Assembly: GCF_016428915.1 (NCBI RefSeq) | Contig: NZ_JAELTP010000050.1 | Location: 1 to 39,785 of the forward strand | Source of the DNA: Pandoraea sp. ASV26 | GTDB lineage: Bacteria; Pseudomonadota; Gammaproteobacteria; Burkholderiales; Burkholderiaceae | DNA: 39,785 bases | Direction of reading: 5' to 3' | In this document: piece after piece, positions 18,247 through 29,351 of the stretch | Numbering within the stretch: the stretch's first letter is position 1 | How the letters are laid out: every line of letters begins with the position of its first letter | Position numbers and translations under genes: made by a program | The notes under the pieces: model-generated | What the model was told of the DNA's origin: nothing | The model's database searches: none | The model's input: only the letters and a program-made list of their open reading frames with translations

Positions 18247-19176
18247 TCAGCGCGGCAGGCGTGTTTGCCAACCGGCGGGCAAACACCGCAGCACGGCCCG
18301 ACGCGCCGCACGCCAGAAAATCGAGAGCACCAGCAGTGTGCTGCCGACCACAATCGAGACGATGGCCAGACTGGCTTCGACCTGCGCCACATTCAGGGAA
18401 ATCAGCACATAGATCAGCGACGAGACGATCAGCGCGCGGCGATCGATCGCAATGGAGACCGCCGTGAGCAGCAGGAACACCGCGATGACAGCGACCGGAT
18501 GATCTGGCGAGAGCACCCAGAAAATCGGATGGGCAATCATGCACGCGGCTAGCAGATGCAACCAGAAAGCGATGTCCGAGCGGATGGAAGCGCGTTGCAG
18601 ATCCTGTGAGTCCCAGCGCAGCGCCCAGACGAAGATCGCGAGGCCGGCGACGACGGTACTGGCAAGTAGCCACGGCGTCGCGCCATTCACCAGCGTGGAG
18701 ACATGCATCCAAACGGCGAGCACCACACCGGCGATGCCCATGGTGATGACGGCGGGCACGCGGAATCGCCACCAGTAGATCGCGGCGCCGAAGCCCGCGC
18801 AAAGGCAGGTCGTGATAAGCGTCCACCAACTCACCGACGATTCCACCGGCAGCGAGTCAGTGCCATCGACGTTGAGATAGAACAGGGAACTCACGAACAG
18901 ATGTGCGAAGCACAGTGCCGGCAGCGCCATACGACGTCGTCGCACGAAAATCTCAGATAAGCCCCATGCGGTGGCGATGACGATGAGCGCGCTCAGCCAC
19001 TCTGGCAGCGAAGCCGTCGCCGAGAACCAGACGGTGCCGAAGATGAGCAGACCGGCCGCGATCACGACGAATATGTCGTTATAGCTCGTGACAAGCCGCA
19101 GCGGTTCATCGTCGATGCGCTGCGGCGTGGTTGGCGATGTGTCTGTGGGGGACGGTGAGGCGCTGGGTGTCGTCAT
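18247..19176 (-). CDS. Polytopic membrane protein of unknown function, paralogue A
   Basis: 309 residues with a short hydrophilic Pro/Ser/Thr-rich N-terminus and about eight to ten hydrophobic segments. I do not recognise the family. It is clearly homologous to the next gene (19359-20354). Shared stretches include a DEPxRL-TS-NDxFVV opening, WGLSEIFVRRRRMALPALC, WALRWDxQDxQRxSIRSD, FWLHLLAACM and HPIFW, and both end in LPAGWxxRLP. The conserved Arg/Asp/His residues next to membrane segments suggest a defined functional site rather than a structural role. Start ATG 19176 has only a weak GAG-type ribosome site. It is the downstream member of the pair, 182 bp after its paralogue. Confidence 0.8.
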   Translation of the reverse strand: MTTPSASPSPTDTSPTTPQRIDDEPLRLVTSYNDIFVVIAAGLLIFGTVWFSATASLPEWLSALIVIATAWGLSEIFVRRRRMALPALCFAHLFVSSLFYLNVDGTDSLPVESSVSWWTLITTCLCAGFGAAIYWWRFRVPAVITMGIAGVVLAVWMHVSTLVNGATPWLLASTVVAGLAIFVWALRWDSQDLQRASIRSDIAFWLHLLAACMIAHPIFWVLSPDHPVAVIAVFLLLTAVSIAIDRRALIVSSLIYVLISLNVAQVEASLAIVSIVVGSTLLVLSIFWRAARRAVLRCLPAGWQTRLPR

Positions 19177-19358
19177 GACTCGGCTCGGCGGTTATCGGCG
19201 TTTGGCGCCCGAAATGTACCGTCGAGAGCGGGCCTATCGGACAGGAGTCCTAAAGTGTAGCGAAGACGATCCATGATCGGCATGGGGATTGCCTTGTTGG
19301 GCGCTCCCCGGCCGCTTTTTTGGGATTTGTCTCGCGTGCCCGATCCGATGTCGAAACG

Positions 19359-20354
19359 TTATCCCGGCAGACGTGCCCGCCAGCCTGCGGGCAGCAGCTT
19401 CAGCACGGCGGCACGCGACGGATGCCAGAACGCCGACAGCAGCAACAGCGCGCCGCCCACGACGATGGCGACGACCGCCAACGACTGCGTGGCCGTCGAG
19501 GTCACCATCACATTCAGAATCGCGCTGATGACGTAAAGCAGCGACGACATCATGAGGGCGCGACGGTCGATCACCAGCGAGATCACGCTCAGCAGCACGA
19601 AGACAGCGATGGCGGCGACGGGATAGTCCGGCATGATCGCCCAGAAAATCGGGTGCGTGACCATGCAGGCAGCGAGCAGATGCAGCCAGAATGCGACGTC
19701 CGAGCGAATGGAGGTGCGCTGCGGGTCTTGGGCATCCCATCGCAGCGCCCAGGCGAAGATGGCGAGACCTGCGACGATGTTCGCGACGCGCATGGCGTCG
19801 ATGAGGTTCTCGCCGAGAATCAGCACGAACAGCCAGGTGAGGCAAACCACCCCCCCGATTCCCATGGCGATCGTGACGGGCACCCGGAAGCGGCGCCAGT
19901 ACAACATCGTACCGATGCCGATACCCACATAGCTCGAGATCAGCGAGAACAGGGCTTGGGCGTTAAGCGAGAGCCCCTGGGCCTCGGGCGACAAGTGTCC
20001 GGACTCGCTGAGCCCCCCTACGGCATGAATGCCGACGAAGCCAACACTGGCGAACGCGGTGATGAAGCCGAAGCTATAGCAAAGCGCGGGCAGTGCCATC
20101 CGGCGGCGGCGCACGAAAATTTCGGACAGTCCCCAGATGAGCGCTGCGCTGACCAACGCCCCGAGCCATGGCGGCAGCGCGCTGGTCATCCATACGGTGC
20201 CGAACAGGAGCAGCGCCGACGCCACAACGACGAACACGTCGTTGAAGCTCGTGATCAGCCGCATGGGTTCGTCGTCGGCGCGTTGCTGCGGCTGTGCCGA
20301 GGGCGCGTCGGGTACGGCAGTTTGCCGGGGAGGAGGGAAGTCGGGTGTCGTCAT
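19359..20354 (-). CDS. Polytopic membrane protein of unknown function, paralogue B
   Basis: 331 residues, same architecture as paralogue A: a hydrophilic Pro/Gln-rich N-terminus, then repeated hydrophobic segments with WGLSEIFVRRRRMALPALC near residue 90 and WALRWDAQDPQRTSIRSDVA near 210. Identity to paralogue A looks close to half the residues over the whole length, with an insertion of roughly 20 residues after the RRRRMALP segment. The pair arose by tandem duplication and then diverged. No neighbouring gene gives a functional hint. ATG 20354 is the first available methionine; the ribosome site is poor. Confidence 0.8.
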   Translation of the reverse strand: MTTPDFPPPRQTAVPDAPSAQPQQRADDEPMRLITSFNDVFVVVASALLLFGTVWMTSALPPWLGALVSAALIWGLSEIFVRRRRMALPALCYSFGFITAFASVGFVGIHAVGGLSESGHLSPEAQGLSLNAQALFSLISSYVGIGIGTMLYWRRFRVPVTIAMGIGGVVCLTWLFVLILGENLIDAMRVANIVAGLAIFAWALRWDAQDPQRTSIRSDVAFWLHLLAACMVTHPIFWAIMPDYPVAAIAVFVLLSVISLVIDRRALMMSSLLYVISAILNVMVTSTATQSLAVVAIVVGGALLLLSAFWHPSRAAVLKLLPAGWRARLPG

Positions 20355-20730
20355 GGTTTCGGTGTCGTCGGCCTGCGTAGACCAAAGTGTATCCGTCGGA
20401 CGATCGCGACTACATAGAAATCCCGGGGGTTTTCACAAACTGGTGTGTCGGTTTGGGCGGTGTCTGCCGAAGGGAGAATGCGGCGGGGGACGATGCAGTG
20501 GGCGCTGTCATGGGCTGACGCGATCCATGGATCCTTCGTCCCACCTGTCTTGCGCGCGAGTTGGGATGAAGGAAATCTTCCGCGCTGGAGACTTATGTGA
20601 TGCGTTGCTATCGCGTTTCGTCTGACCGATTACGGTTGCCGGGCGACTCGGAATTGACTCGCTTTACGAATGACAGAAACGCGCGATGCGCGTCCCTGCC
20701 GGTGCGGCCACATCCTCGGCGCGTCGGAGA
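20355..20730. other. Intergenic region, no gene seen
   Basis: 376 bp between the paralogue B start and the ridA stop. The frames that cross it lack ribosome sites and recognisable protein. The only structure noted is the small hairpin at 20679-20693. Confidence 0.5.
20679..20693 (-). terminator. Possible weak terminator after ridA
   Basis: ACGCGC and GCGCGT form a 6-bp stem with a 3-nt loop. On the minus strand TTCTGTCATTC follows. It lies about 40 bp past the ridA stop. Confidence 0.35.
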
Positions 20731-21129
20731 TTACCCCGCCAACGCCGTTGCCTCGATCTCCACCGCGACGCCATGACTGAGCGCAGGCACCGGCACCACG
20801 GCGCGAGCGGGTTTCGCATTGCCCGCCCAGACGGCGTAGACCTCATTGAACGCACCCCAATCGTCGACGTTCGTGATGTACACGCGCACCTGCACCAGCC
20901 GGTCGATGCTCGTGCCGCAAGCGGCGAGAATTGCCGCGACGTTATCCAGCGCCTGCTTCGCCTGCACGGCAAACGGCGCGCCGGCGAGGCGTTCGCCCTC
21001 CGGCGTGATCGGCAACTGCCCCGACACGAAGACGAAGCCTCCGGCGCACACACCGTGCGAGTAGTGCCCGCGCGGCGGTTGCAGCGTCGGCACGTTGACT
21101 GACTCAATACCGCGTTCCTGTGCGTTCAT
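20731..21129 (-). CDS. ridA: RidA family enamine/imine deaminase
   Basis: A 132-residue cytoplasmic protein of the YjgF/YER057c/UK114 family, which hydrolyses reactive enamines and imines such as 2-aminoacrylate released by PLP dehydratases. Visible are GFVFVSGQLP (31-40), VQVRVYITNVDDWGAFNEVY (79-98), the catalytic-type arginine in KPARAVVPV (R109, matching E. coli R105) and VEIEATALA with E124. The start codon overlaps the stop of the upstream dehydratase gene by 4 bp (ATGA), so the two are translationally coupled, which fits RidA cleaning up that enzyme's intermediates. Many operon-specific RidA paralogues exist, so this need not be the housekeeping copy. Confidence 0.9.
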   Translation of the reverse strand: MNAQERGIESVNVPTLQPPRGHYSHGVCAGGFVFVSGQLPITPEGERLAGAPFAVQAKQALDNVAAILAACGTSIDRLVQVRVYITNVDDWGAFNEVYAVWAGNAKPARAVVPVPALSHGVAVEIEATALAG

Positions 21130-22106
21130 ACCGCCTCCCCAAGCGTGAGTTTTGCAAAGCGCGCCATATCGACGTTGCCGCCCGACAGGATGATGCCCAC
21201 ACGCTTGCCACGAATATCCACCTTGCCCTGCAGAACGGCCGCCGCAGCCAGGCAGCCCGTCGGCTCGACCACGATCTTCATGCGGCTCGCGAAGAACTTC
21301 ATCGTCTGCACGAGTTCCTCGTCGGTGACGGTCAGCATGTCGTCCACGAGCGAACGAATCACCGGGAACGTGTACTCACCCAAATGCTGGGTTTGCGCAC
21401 CGTCGGCAATCGTGCGCGGTGTCTCGATGTGCACGATCTCGCCCGACCGGAAGCTCTGTTGACCGTCGTTCCCGGCTTGCGGCTCCACGCCAAAAATCTC
21501 GATGTCCGGATTCAGCGCGCGTGCCGCGACCGCACTGCCGGAGAGCAGGCCACCGCCGCCAACACACACCACGAGCGTGTCGAGCTCACCCGCGTCTTCG
21601 ATCAACTCTTTGGTCGCCGTGCCCTGACCCGCCATCACATGCGGATGGTCGTACGGCGGAATCAACGTCATGCCGCGCTCCTGCGCAAGCCGTTTGGACA
21701 GCGCTTCGCGATCTTCCTTGTAGCGATCGAAAAGAATGACTTCAGCACCGTAGCCGCGTGTCGCGTCGATCTTCATTTGCGGGGCGTCCTGCGGCATCAG
21801 AATCACCGCCGGCACACCCAACTCACGCGCCGAGAGCGCAATCGCCTGCGCATGATTGCCCGACGAGAACGCCAGCACGCCGCCGCGCTTTTGCTCGGCG
21901 GTGAACTGCGAGATGGCGTTGAACGCTCCGCGGAACTTGAACGCTCCCATGCGCTGAAAATTCTCTGCCTTGAAGAACAGGCGGGCGCCGGTCATGGCGT
22001 CGGCGGTGCGCGACGTGAGCACCGGCGTGCGATGCGCAGCTTCGCGAATCCGGTCGTGGGCGGCGACAATGTCGCCATAGGTAATCGCCAGTGGGGGTGC
22101 GGTCAT
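21126..22106 (-). CDS. PLP-dependent threonine dehydratase-type lyase, possibly threo-3-hydroxyaspartate ammonia-lyase
   Basis: A 326-residue fold-type II PLP enzyme. It shows FFKAENFQRMGAFKFRGAFN with the Schiff-base lysine K57, the substrate loop SSGNHAQAIALSA (81-93), and the phosphate-binding CVGGGGLLSG. There is no C-terminal ACT domain, so it is not the isoleucine-feedback-regulated biosynthetic IlvA. The stretches around NFQRMGAFKFRGA and PPYDHPHVMAGQGT resemble serine racemase and L-threo-3-hydroxyaspartate dehydratases more than catabolic threonine dehydratases. The substrate could thus be hydroxyaspartate, threonine or serine. It is flanked by overlapping genes for a YheO-like regulator upstream and RidA downstream, a self-contained catabolic unit. 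Confidence 0.85.
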   Translation of the reverse strand: MTAPPLAITYGDIVAAHDRIREAAHRTPVLTSRTADAMTGARLFFKAENFQRMGAFKFRGAFNAISQFTAEQKRGGVLAFSSGNHAQAIALSARELGVPAVILMPQDAPQMKIDATRGYGAEVILFDRYKEDREALSKRLAQERGMTLIPPYDHPHVMAGQGTATKELIEDAGELDTLVVCVGGGGLLSGSAVAARALNPDIEIFGVEPQAGNDGQQSFRSGEIVHIETPRTIADGAQTQHLGEYTFPVIRSLVDDMLTVTDEELVQTMKFFASRMKIVVEPTGCLAAAAVLQGKVDIRGKRVGIILSGGNVDMARFAKLTLGEAV

Positions 22107-22777
22107 GATGCGCCTTTCGGGTCTGAGAGGTAGGTATAGACGGTCGAGCGGGCGATGCCCAACGCGCGCGCCACTTCCGCATGGGCGTGACGCAGGTCGA
22201 GCAAGCCGCGGGCTTCAATAAGACGAATGGCCTCGCGACGTTGCGCGAGCGTCAGCCCCTGCGGGGTCGTGTTGCGCTGCGCCGCAAAGTCCGTGATGAG
22301 CGGGGAGATGTCGTCGAGGCGGCGGTTGGAGAGCGTCTCGCGTACCGGCGTCGGCGCGTGGTTCGGCACGTTCACCAACTGCTGGACGCTGGCGGCCGCG
22401 GCGGCCAGCATCGAGATGTCCATGTTCAGGCAGATGGCGGCGACGTATTCGCCGGCACTGTTCTTCAGCCCGATGGACGTGCTCTTGGCCGGGCGTCCGT
22501 CCGGGAAGCGGTTCGCATAGTTCGCGATGACTTCGGGAAACGCCGGATCGGCAATGCGCGCGAGGCCCATCTCCGTGACGGCATCCCCCGGCTCGCGCCC
22601 TGACAAATTGTTGGCGATCGCCACGATGGCATGGTCGGGATCGGTCAGGTCGTGCAGCACGACTTCAACGAGCGGCGCGAATGTCTGGCCGAGCGCTTCG
22701 ACGATCTTGCGTCCCTCACGCAACAACAGCGTGTTCTCGTCGAGCTTGCCCGTGACGGGAGATTTGGCGGATTTCAT
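22103..22777 (-). CDS. YheO/DauR-like PAS-HTH transcriptional regulator
   Basis: A 224-residue regulator. The N-terminal YheO-type sensing domain (about residues 18-125) contains FAPLVEVVLHDLTDPDHAIV, NNLSGREPGDAVTEMGL and STSIGLKNSAGEYVAAICLN. A C-terminal helix-turn-helix follows, with LTLAQRREAIRLIEARGL and HAEVARALGIARSTVYTYLS. DauR of Pseudomonas, which represses D-arginine catabolism, has this layout. It overlaps the dehydratase gene by 4 bp and is the first gene of the three-gene operon, so it very likely controls that operon including itself. No Shine-Dalgarno precedes the ATG. The promoter at 22778-22813 almost touches the start codon, suggesting a leaderless message. Confidence 0.88.
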   Translation of the reverse strand: MKSAKSPVTGKLDENTLLLREGRKIVEALGQTFAPLVEVVLHDLTDPDHAIVAIANNLSGREPGDAVTEMGLARIADPAFPEVIANYANRFPDGRPAKSTSIGLKNSAGEYVAAICLNMDISMLAAAAASVQQLVNVPNHAPTPVRETLSNRRLDDISPLITDFAAQRNTTPQGLTLAQRREAIRLIEARGLLDLRHAHAEVARALGIARSTVYTYLSDPKGAS

Positions 22778-22813
22778 GATTTGACATTATGTCACCGGGT
22801 GACGAATTGTCAA
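22778..22813 (-). promoter_or_regulatory. Palindromic operator-promoter abutting the start codon, probably leaderless
   Basis: A 33-bp dyad (22781-22813, centre 22797) has outer arms TTGACA/TGTCAA and inner arms GTCACC/GGTGAC. On the minus strand it contains TTGACA (22813-22808), a 16-bp spacer and CATAAT, one base off the -10 consensus. Only 8 bp separate CATAAT from the ATG, so transcription would start within about three bases of the codon. A regulator bound to the dyad would cover both promoter boxes. Confidence 0.7.
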
Positions 22814-22846
22814 ATAGCGTCCAAAAATATCGCCCGGCGCCCGTTT

Positions 22847-22883
22847 GCCTCCGGCGGAGGCGGCGGGCAGCGGGCAGCGGGCG
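22847..22883. repeat. Small hairpin and 7-bp tandem repeat
   Basis: GCCTCC/GGAGGC (22847-22861) forms a 6-bp stem 33 bp past the AI-2E permease stop. GCGGGCA is then repeated three times (22863-22883, last copy with one change). No T-tract follows the stem, so termination is uncertain. Confidence 0.4.
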
Positions 22884-22893
22884 ACCGGCGCGC

Positions 22894-23922
22894 TCAGACG
22901 AGTTGTTTTTCCGCCAGTTCGCTCTTGAGGTAGCCGTAGTAGATCGGCGCGGCGACAAGCCCGGGCAGTCCGAATGCGGCTTCCATCACGATCATGGCGA
23001 GCAGCAGTTCCCAGGCACGAGACTGAATCTGCGAGCCGACGATGCGCGCGTTCAGGAAGTATTCGAGCTTGTGAATCACGATCAGAAAGACCAGTGCCGT
23101 GATGGCCACGTACAGCGACACCGACAGACCCAGCACCACGATGAAGGTGTTGGAGATCAGGTTGCCCACCACGGGCAGCAGTCCGACGACGAACGTCACC
23201 ACGATCATCGTCTTGCGCAGCGGTACGTGAATATCGAACAGCGGCAGCACGCCAATCAGAAAGATCGCGGTGAAGACGGTGTTGATCGCCGAAATCTTCA
23301 CCTGCGCGAACACGATGCGGCGAAAGGCGTCGCCAAACAGCGTAACGCGGCGCGCGAGCGCGGCCGCGAGCGGGCGCATGCTGTGCACGGGCCGGATCGT
23401 CGAGAGCGCCACGAGGGCGCCGAGCACAAGCCCCACCACGATGTGCACCATCGCGTTGAGCGCTTCCTTGCCAACGAGCGACATCTCCTGCGTGTGGTCT
23501 TTCAGATAGCCGGTGACCGCCTGATGAATGTCGTCGCTGTCGGCCGGCAGACGGGCGGTGATCCACGCGGGCAACTGCGCGCGCGCCTGCTCGACGACCT
23601 CCATCATCCTGCCGTTGATGTGTTGCAGATGACCGGCGTCGCTGCGAAAGAAGGTGATGATGCCGAAGATGAGTGCCGTCATCAGCGCGACGATGACCGC
23701 CGCCAACAGGGCGACGGCGACCAGCCGGGCGCGCTCGCTCGAGATGCGCAGTTGCAGGCGCGGCCCGAGCACGTGCACGAGTTGATAGACGACCATCCCC
23801 GAGAGCACCACGGAAAGCAGGTGGATGCTCAGAATCAGCCAGAGGGCCACGGCGGCGAAGACATAACTCGCCAGTTCGATCCAGAAATTCCGATCCGGAG
23901 TCCAGCCAGAGCGCGGTTCCAT
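22894..23922 (-). CDS. AI-2E family transporter (PerM/UPF0118)
   Basis: A 342-residue polytopic inner-membrane protein. It has an N-terminal pair of hydrophobic segments (ELASYVFAAVALWLILSIHL), a charged central region (about 100-155), and the family's C-terminal block with VKISAINTVFTAIFLIGVLP, VVGLLPVVGNLISNT and a GLPGLVAAPIYYGYLKSEL end. The family includes TqsA-like exporters and Na+/H+ antiporters, so the substrate is open. ATG 23922 follows GAAGGA; a TTG at 23949 is also in frame. The gene starts 54 bp after uvrA ends on the same strand, so it may be cotranscribed with it. Confidence 0.85.
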   Translation of the reverse strand: MEPRSGWTPDRNFWIELASYVFAAVALWLILSIHLLSVVLSGMVVYQLVHVLGPRLQLRISSERARLVAVALLAAVIVALMTALIFGIITFFRSDAGHLQHINGRMMEVVEQARAQLPAWITARLPADSDDIHQAVTGYLKDHTQEMSLVGKEALNAMVHIVVGLVLGALVALSTIRPVHSMRPLAAALARRVTLFGDAFRRIVFAQVKISAINTVFTAIFLIGVLPLFDIHVPLRKTMIVVTFVVGLLPVVGNLISNTFIVVLGLSVSLYVAITALVFLIVIHKLEYFLNARIVGSQIQSRAWELLLAMIVMEAAFGLPGLVAAPIYYGYLKSELAEKQLV

Positions 23923-23976
23923 GCAATGACGTCCTTCAAAAAAGCCCAATTGCCGTGACGGCTCGGGCCGAGTGGC

Positions 23977-26841
<2,865 letters not shown>

Positions 26842-27263
26842 TGACGGTTCCGGGTCGTCGCCGAGGAATCCGCGCGGCGAATTGTCGCGGGGCGGGTTCC
26901 GGCCCCCAAGAGTCCGATTTTCCCGGGACGTCGGGCCGTGCCGGCGCGGCGTTGGCCGGCGTCGACGCGACTGCCGGCGGGAGCGGTCGGGCGGGCCGCT
27001 GGGGGAGAAATCCGGGCGGCTAAACCTGCTAATATACCTAAGTTTGATTGCCGGGGCTGAACCTGCTGACCGACGGTCTCGGGCGGCACACCGGCACGAG
27101 GCACAGATGGGGACGAACCGCCCGATTTCCAGTGGCCGGCGTCCACCCGTCATGCAGACGGCCATCGACGCGCCCGCCGGGCGGCTGGCGTGCCGCACCT
27201 CAGGGCTTGCAATCATCAGAAGATTCCGAGGCTGCACGCGTTTTTTCCATCTCTCAGGACGTA
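26842..27263. other. Divergent uvrA / MFS promoter region
   Basis: 422 bp, mostly very G/C-rich, with an A/T-rich island near 27021-27050. There a minus-strand TATATT (27031-27036) could be the uvrA -10 box, but no matching -35 is visible. AACCTGCT occurs twice, about 35 bp apart. No gene is supported; the frames that cross it are extensions of uvrA and MFS reading frames. Confidence 0.5.
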
Positions 27264-28487
27264 ATGTCGACTGATTCCGTGACTTCCGCTTCCCCTGCCA
27301 CGACACGCGGCCGAGGCGGCCGCATGACCCCGCTAGAAGTGCGCGCGAGTGCGTCGCTCGCGGGAATTTTTGCGCTGCGCATGCTTGGCCTGTTCCTGAT
27401 CATGCCGGTGTTCTCGGTGTTCGCTCAGACGATTCCGGGCGGCAACAACACCTTCCTCGTCGGACTGGCGATCGGCATTTACGGCCTGACGCAGTCGCTG
27501 CTCTATATCCCGTACGGGTGGGCGTCTGACCGTCTGGGGCGCAAGCCGGTCATCATTTTCGGTCTGATCGTGTTCGCGATCGGCTCGCTCGTGGCGGCGC
27601 TGGCGCACGATCTGACGTGGATCATCGTCGGCCGGGCCATTCAGGGCGCCGGGGCGATTTCGTCGGCGGTCATGGCGTGCGTGGCCGACCTGACGAGCGA
27701 CGAGAACCGTACCAAGGCGATGGCGATGATCGGCGGCAGCATCGGTGTGTCGTTCGCGGTGGCGATCGTGTGCGCGCCGTTCCTGTACCACTGGCTGGGC
27801 ATGAGCGGTCTGTTCTCGGCGATCGGCATTCTGGCCGTGCTGGCGATTTTCGTGGTGTTGTGGGTCGTGCCGACACCGCCCGTGCATCCCAAGGCGGGTC
27901 CGGCGCCCTTTTCCGAGGTGCTGCACAACCCGGAATTGCTGCGTCTGAATTTCGGCGTGTTCGTGCTGCATGCCACGCAGACGGCGCTTTTCGTGGCAAT
28001 GCCGCGCATGCTGGTGGCGGCGGGCCTGCCGATCGCCCGGCACTGGGAGATCTACCTGCCAGTGATGGGATTGTCGTTTGTGGCGATGGTGCCGGCGATC
28101 ATTGCGGCCGAGAAGCGCGGGAAGATGAAGATTGTGCTGCTCTCGGCGATTGCGCTGGTGGCGGTAGCGCAGGCGGCGCTGGGCGGATTGCCGCCGACGG
28201 TGGGGGTGATCGCGGTGGTGCTGTTCGTGTACTTCCTGGGATTCAATGTGCTCGAAGCGTCGCAGCCGTCGCTGGTTTCGAAGCTCGCACCGGGGCAGCG
28301 CAAGGGCGCGGCGGTGGGGGTCTACAACACGACACAGGCACTCGGGTTGTTCTGCGGTGGGGCACTAGGGGGTTTTCTGATGACCCACTACGGTCAAAAC
28401 GCAATATTCCTGACATGTGCGGCCGGGGCTGTCGTGTGGCTTATAATCGCCGCACCGATGAGGACGCCAGCGCCTCGTCAATCCTGA
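27264..28487 (+). CDS. MFS transporter (YajR-like, 12 helices)
   Basis: A 407-residue inner-membrane transporter. ATG 27264 follows AGGA and opens with a short hydrophilic leader before helix 1 ([20 protein letters not shown]). The MFS motif A is clear as [16 protein letters not shown], followed by [20 protein letters not shown] and a second-half cytoplasmic loop [10 protein letters not shown]. The C-terminal half ends with [19 protein letters not shown]. It is related to drug-exporter-type MFS proteins such as YajR but lacks a long C-terminal soluble domain. It starts a gene pair with ssb 30 bp downstream and is divergent from uvrA, a neighbourhood I associate with Burkholderia relatives. 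Substrate unknown. Confidence 0.88.
   Translation: MSTDSVTSASPATTRGRGGRMTPLEVRASASLAGIFALRMLGLFLIMPVFSVFAQTIPGGNNTFLVGLAIGIYGLTQSLLYIPYGWASDRLGRKPVIIFGLIVFAIGSLVAALAHDLTWIIVGRAIQGAGAISSAVMACVADLTSDENRTKAMAMIGGSIGVSFAVAIVCAPFLYHWLGMSGLFSAIGILAVLAIFVVLWVVPTPPVHPKAGPAPFSEVLHNPELLRLNFGVFVLHATQTALFVAMPRMLVAAGLPIARHWEIYLPVMGLSFVAMVPAIIAAEKRGKMKIVLLSAIALVAVAQAALGGLPPTVGVIAVVLFVYFLGFNVLEASQPSLVSKLAPGQRKGAAVGVYNTTQALGLFCGGALGGFLMTHYGQNAIFLTCAAGAVVWLIIAAPMRTPAPRQS
28442..28447 (+). promoter_or_regulatory. Consensus -10 box for ssb inside the MFS gene end
   Basis: A perfect TATAAT lies 71 bp before the ssb ATG, within the last codons of the MFS gene. No good -35 sits 16-18 bp upstream, so this is a partial promoter match only. 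It would give ssb expression independent of the transporter. Confidence 0.35.
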
Positions 28488-28517
28488 TCGGATTTCAGCA
28501 ATACCGGAGAAAGTTTT

Positions 28518-29036
28518 ATGGCATCAGTCAACAAAGTGATCCTGGTCGGTAATCTTGGCGCCGACCCCGAAGTCCGCTATTTGCCGAGCGGCGATGCGGT
28601 CGCAAACATTCGTCTGGCGACGACCGACCGTTACAAGGACAAGCAATCCGGTGAATTCAAGGAGGCGACGGAATGGCACCGCGTGTCGTTCTTCGGACGC
28701 CTCGCCGAGATCGTCAACGAGTACCTGAAGAAGGGCTCGGCGGTGTACATCGAAGGCCGTATCCGCACGCGCAAGTACCAGGCGCAGGATGGCACGGACC
28801 GTTACAGCACGGAGATCGTGGCTGACCAGATGCAAATGCTGGGCGGCCGTGGCGGCGAAGGCGGCGGTGGTGGTGGCGGCGGTGGCTACTCGCGCGGCGG
28901 CGGCGATGAAGGCGGCGGCGGTGGCGGCGGCTATTCGCGTGGCGGTGGCGGTGGTGGCGGCGGTGCCCGTCAGCAAGCCCCGGCCAAGCAGTCGGGCGGC
29001 GGCTTCGACGACATGGACGACGATATTCCGTTCTGA
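28518..29036 (+). CDS. ssb: Single-stranded DNA-binding protein
   Basis: 172 residues. The N-terminal OB fold (about 1-110) begins [20 protein letters not shown] and contains [20 protein letters not shown] and [19 protein letters not shown] flexible linker of about 50 residues is almost pure glycine, broken by two GGYSRGGG blocks encoded by GGC/GGT runs. The acidic interaction tip [10 protein letters not shown] ends the protein and recruits replication and repair partners. GGAGA precedes the ATG at good spacing. The gene lies 30 bp after the MFS gene and is followed by a strong terminator. Confidence 0.98.
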   Translation: MASVNKVILVGNLGADPEVRYLPSGDAVANIRLATTDRYKDKQSGEFKEATEWHRVSFFGRLAEIVNEYLKKGSAVYIEGRIRTRKYQAQDGTDRYSTEIVADQMQMLGGRGGEGGGGGGGGGYSRGGGDEGGGGGGGYSRGGGGGGGGARQQAPAKQSGGGFDDMDDDIPF

Positions 29037-29060
29037 CGAGTCTGTCCGATCGTTACGAAC

Positions 29061-29099
29061 AAAGCCCCGCAGGCGTTACGTCTGCGGGGCTTTTTGTTT
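29061..29099 (+). terminator. Strong intrinsic terminator after ssb
   Basis: AAAGCCCCGCAG (29061-29072) and CTGCGGGGCTTT (29082-29093) form a 12-bp stem with a 9-nt loop, running into TTTTTGTTT. It starts 24 bp past the ssb stop codon. Confidence 0.92.
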
Positions 29100-29120
29100 C
29101 TGCGCCGGCTCCGCACTTGT

Positions 29121-29142
29121 CCCGTACTTATCCCGTACTTAT
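29121..29142. repeat. 11-bp tandem repeat, 2 copies
   Basis: CCCGTACTTAT occurs twice in tandem with decayed copies on either side, in the gap after the ssb terminator. The rest of 29100-29351 shows no gene or other clear signal. Confidence 0.75.
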
Positions 29143-29351
29143 CCCATGGCGCGCAGATGACGCCATGCCGGATCAACATGCGCCATGCATCATGCATTCC
29201 GCACAATGCCTCCATCATTTCTGCCAACTCTGCCGGTAAGCTTTCCCAGGCGCGTCACTCGGCGCTGGTGGTGCTCAACGCTCATGCCGACGACGCAATA
29301 GCTCGCATGTCATCGGTGTGCAGTTCGGTCATTTGATGCGGTGGGGGGAGC

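Noticed and set aside
26842-27263. LexA box upstream of uvrA
   Set aside because: No CTGT-N8-ACAG arrangement is visible; the A/T-rich island near 27030 does not fit.
26842-27306. Longer UvrA N-terminus (155 extra codons)
   Set aside because: The extension is Arg/Pro/Ser noise, and the family start [16 protein letters not shown] is at 26841.
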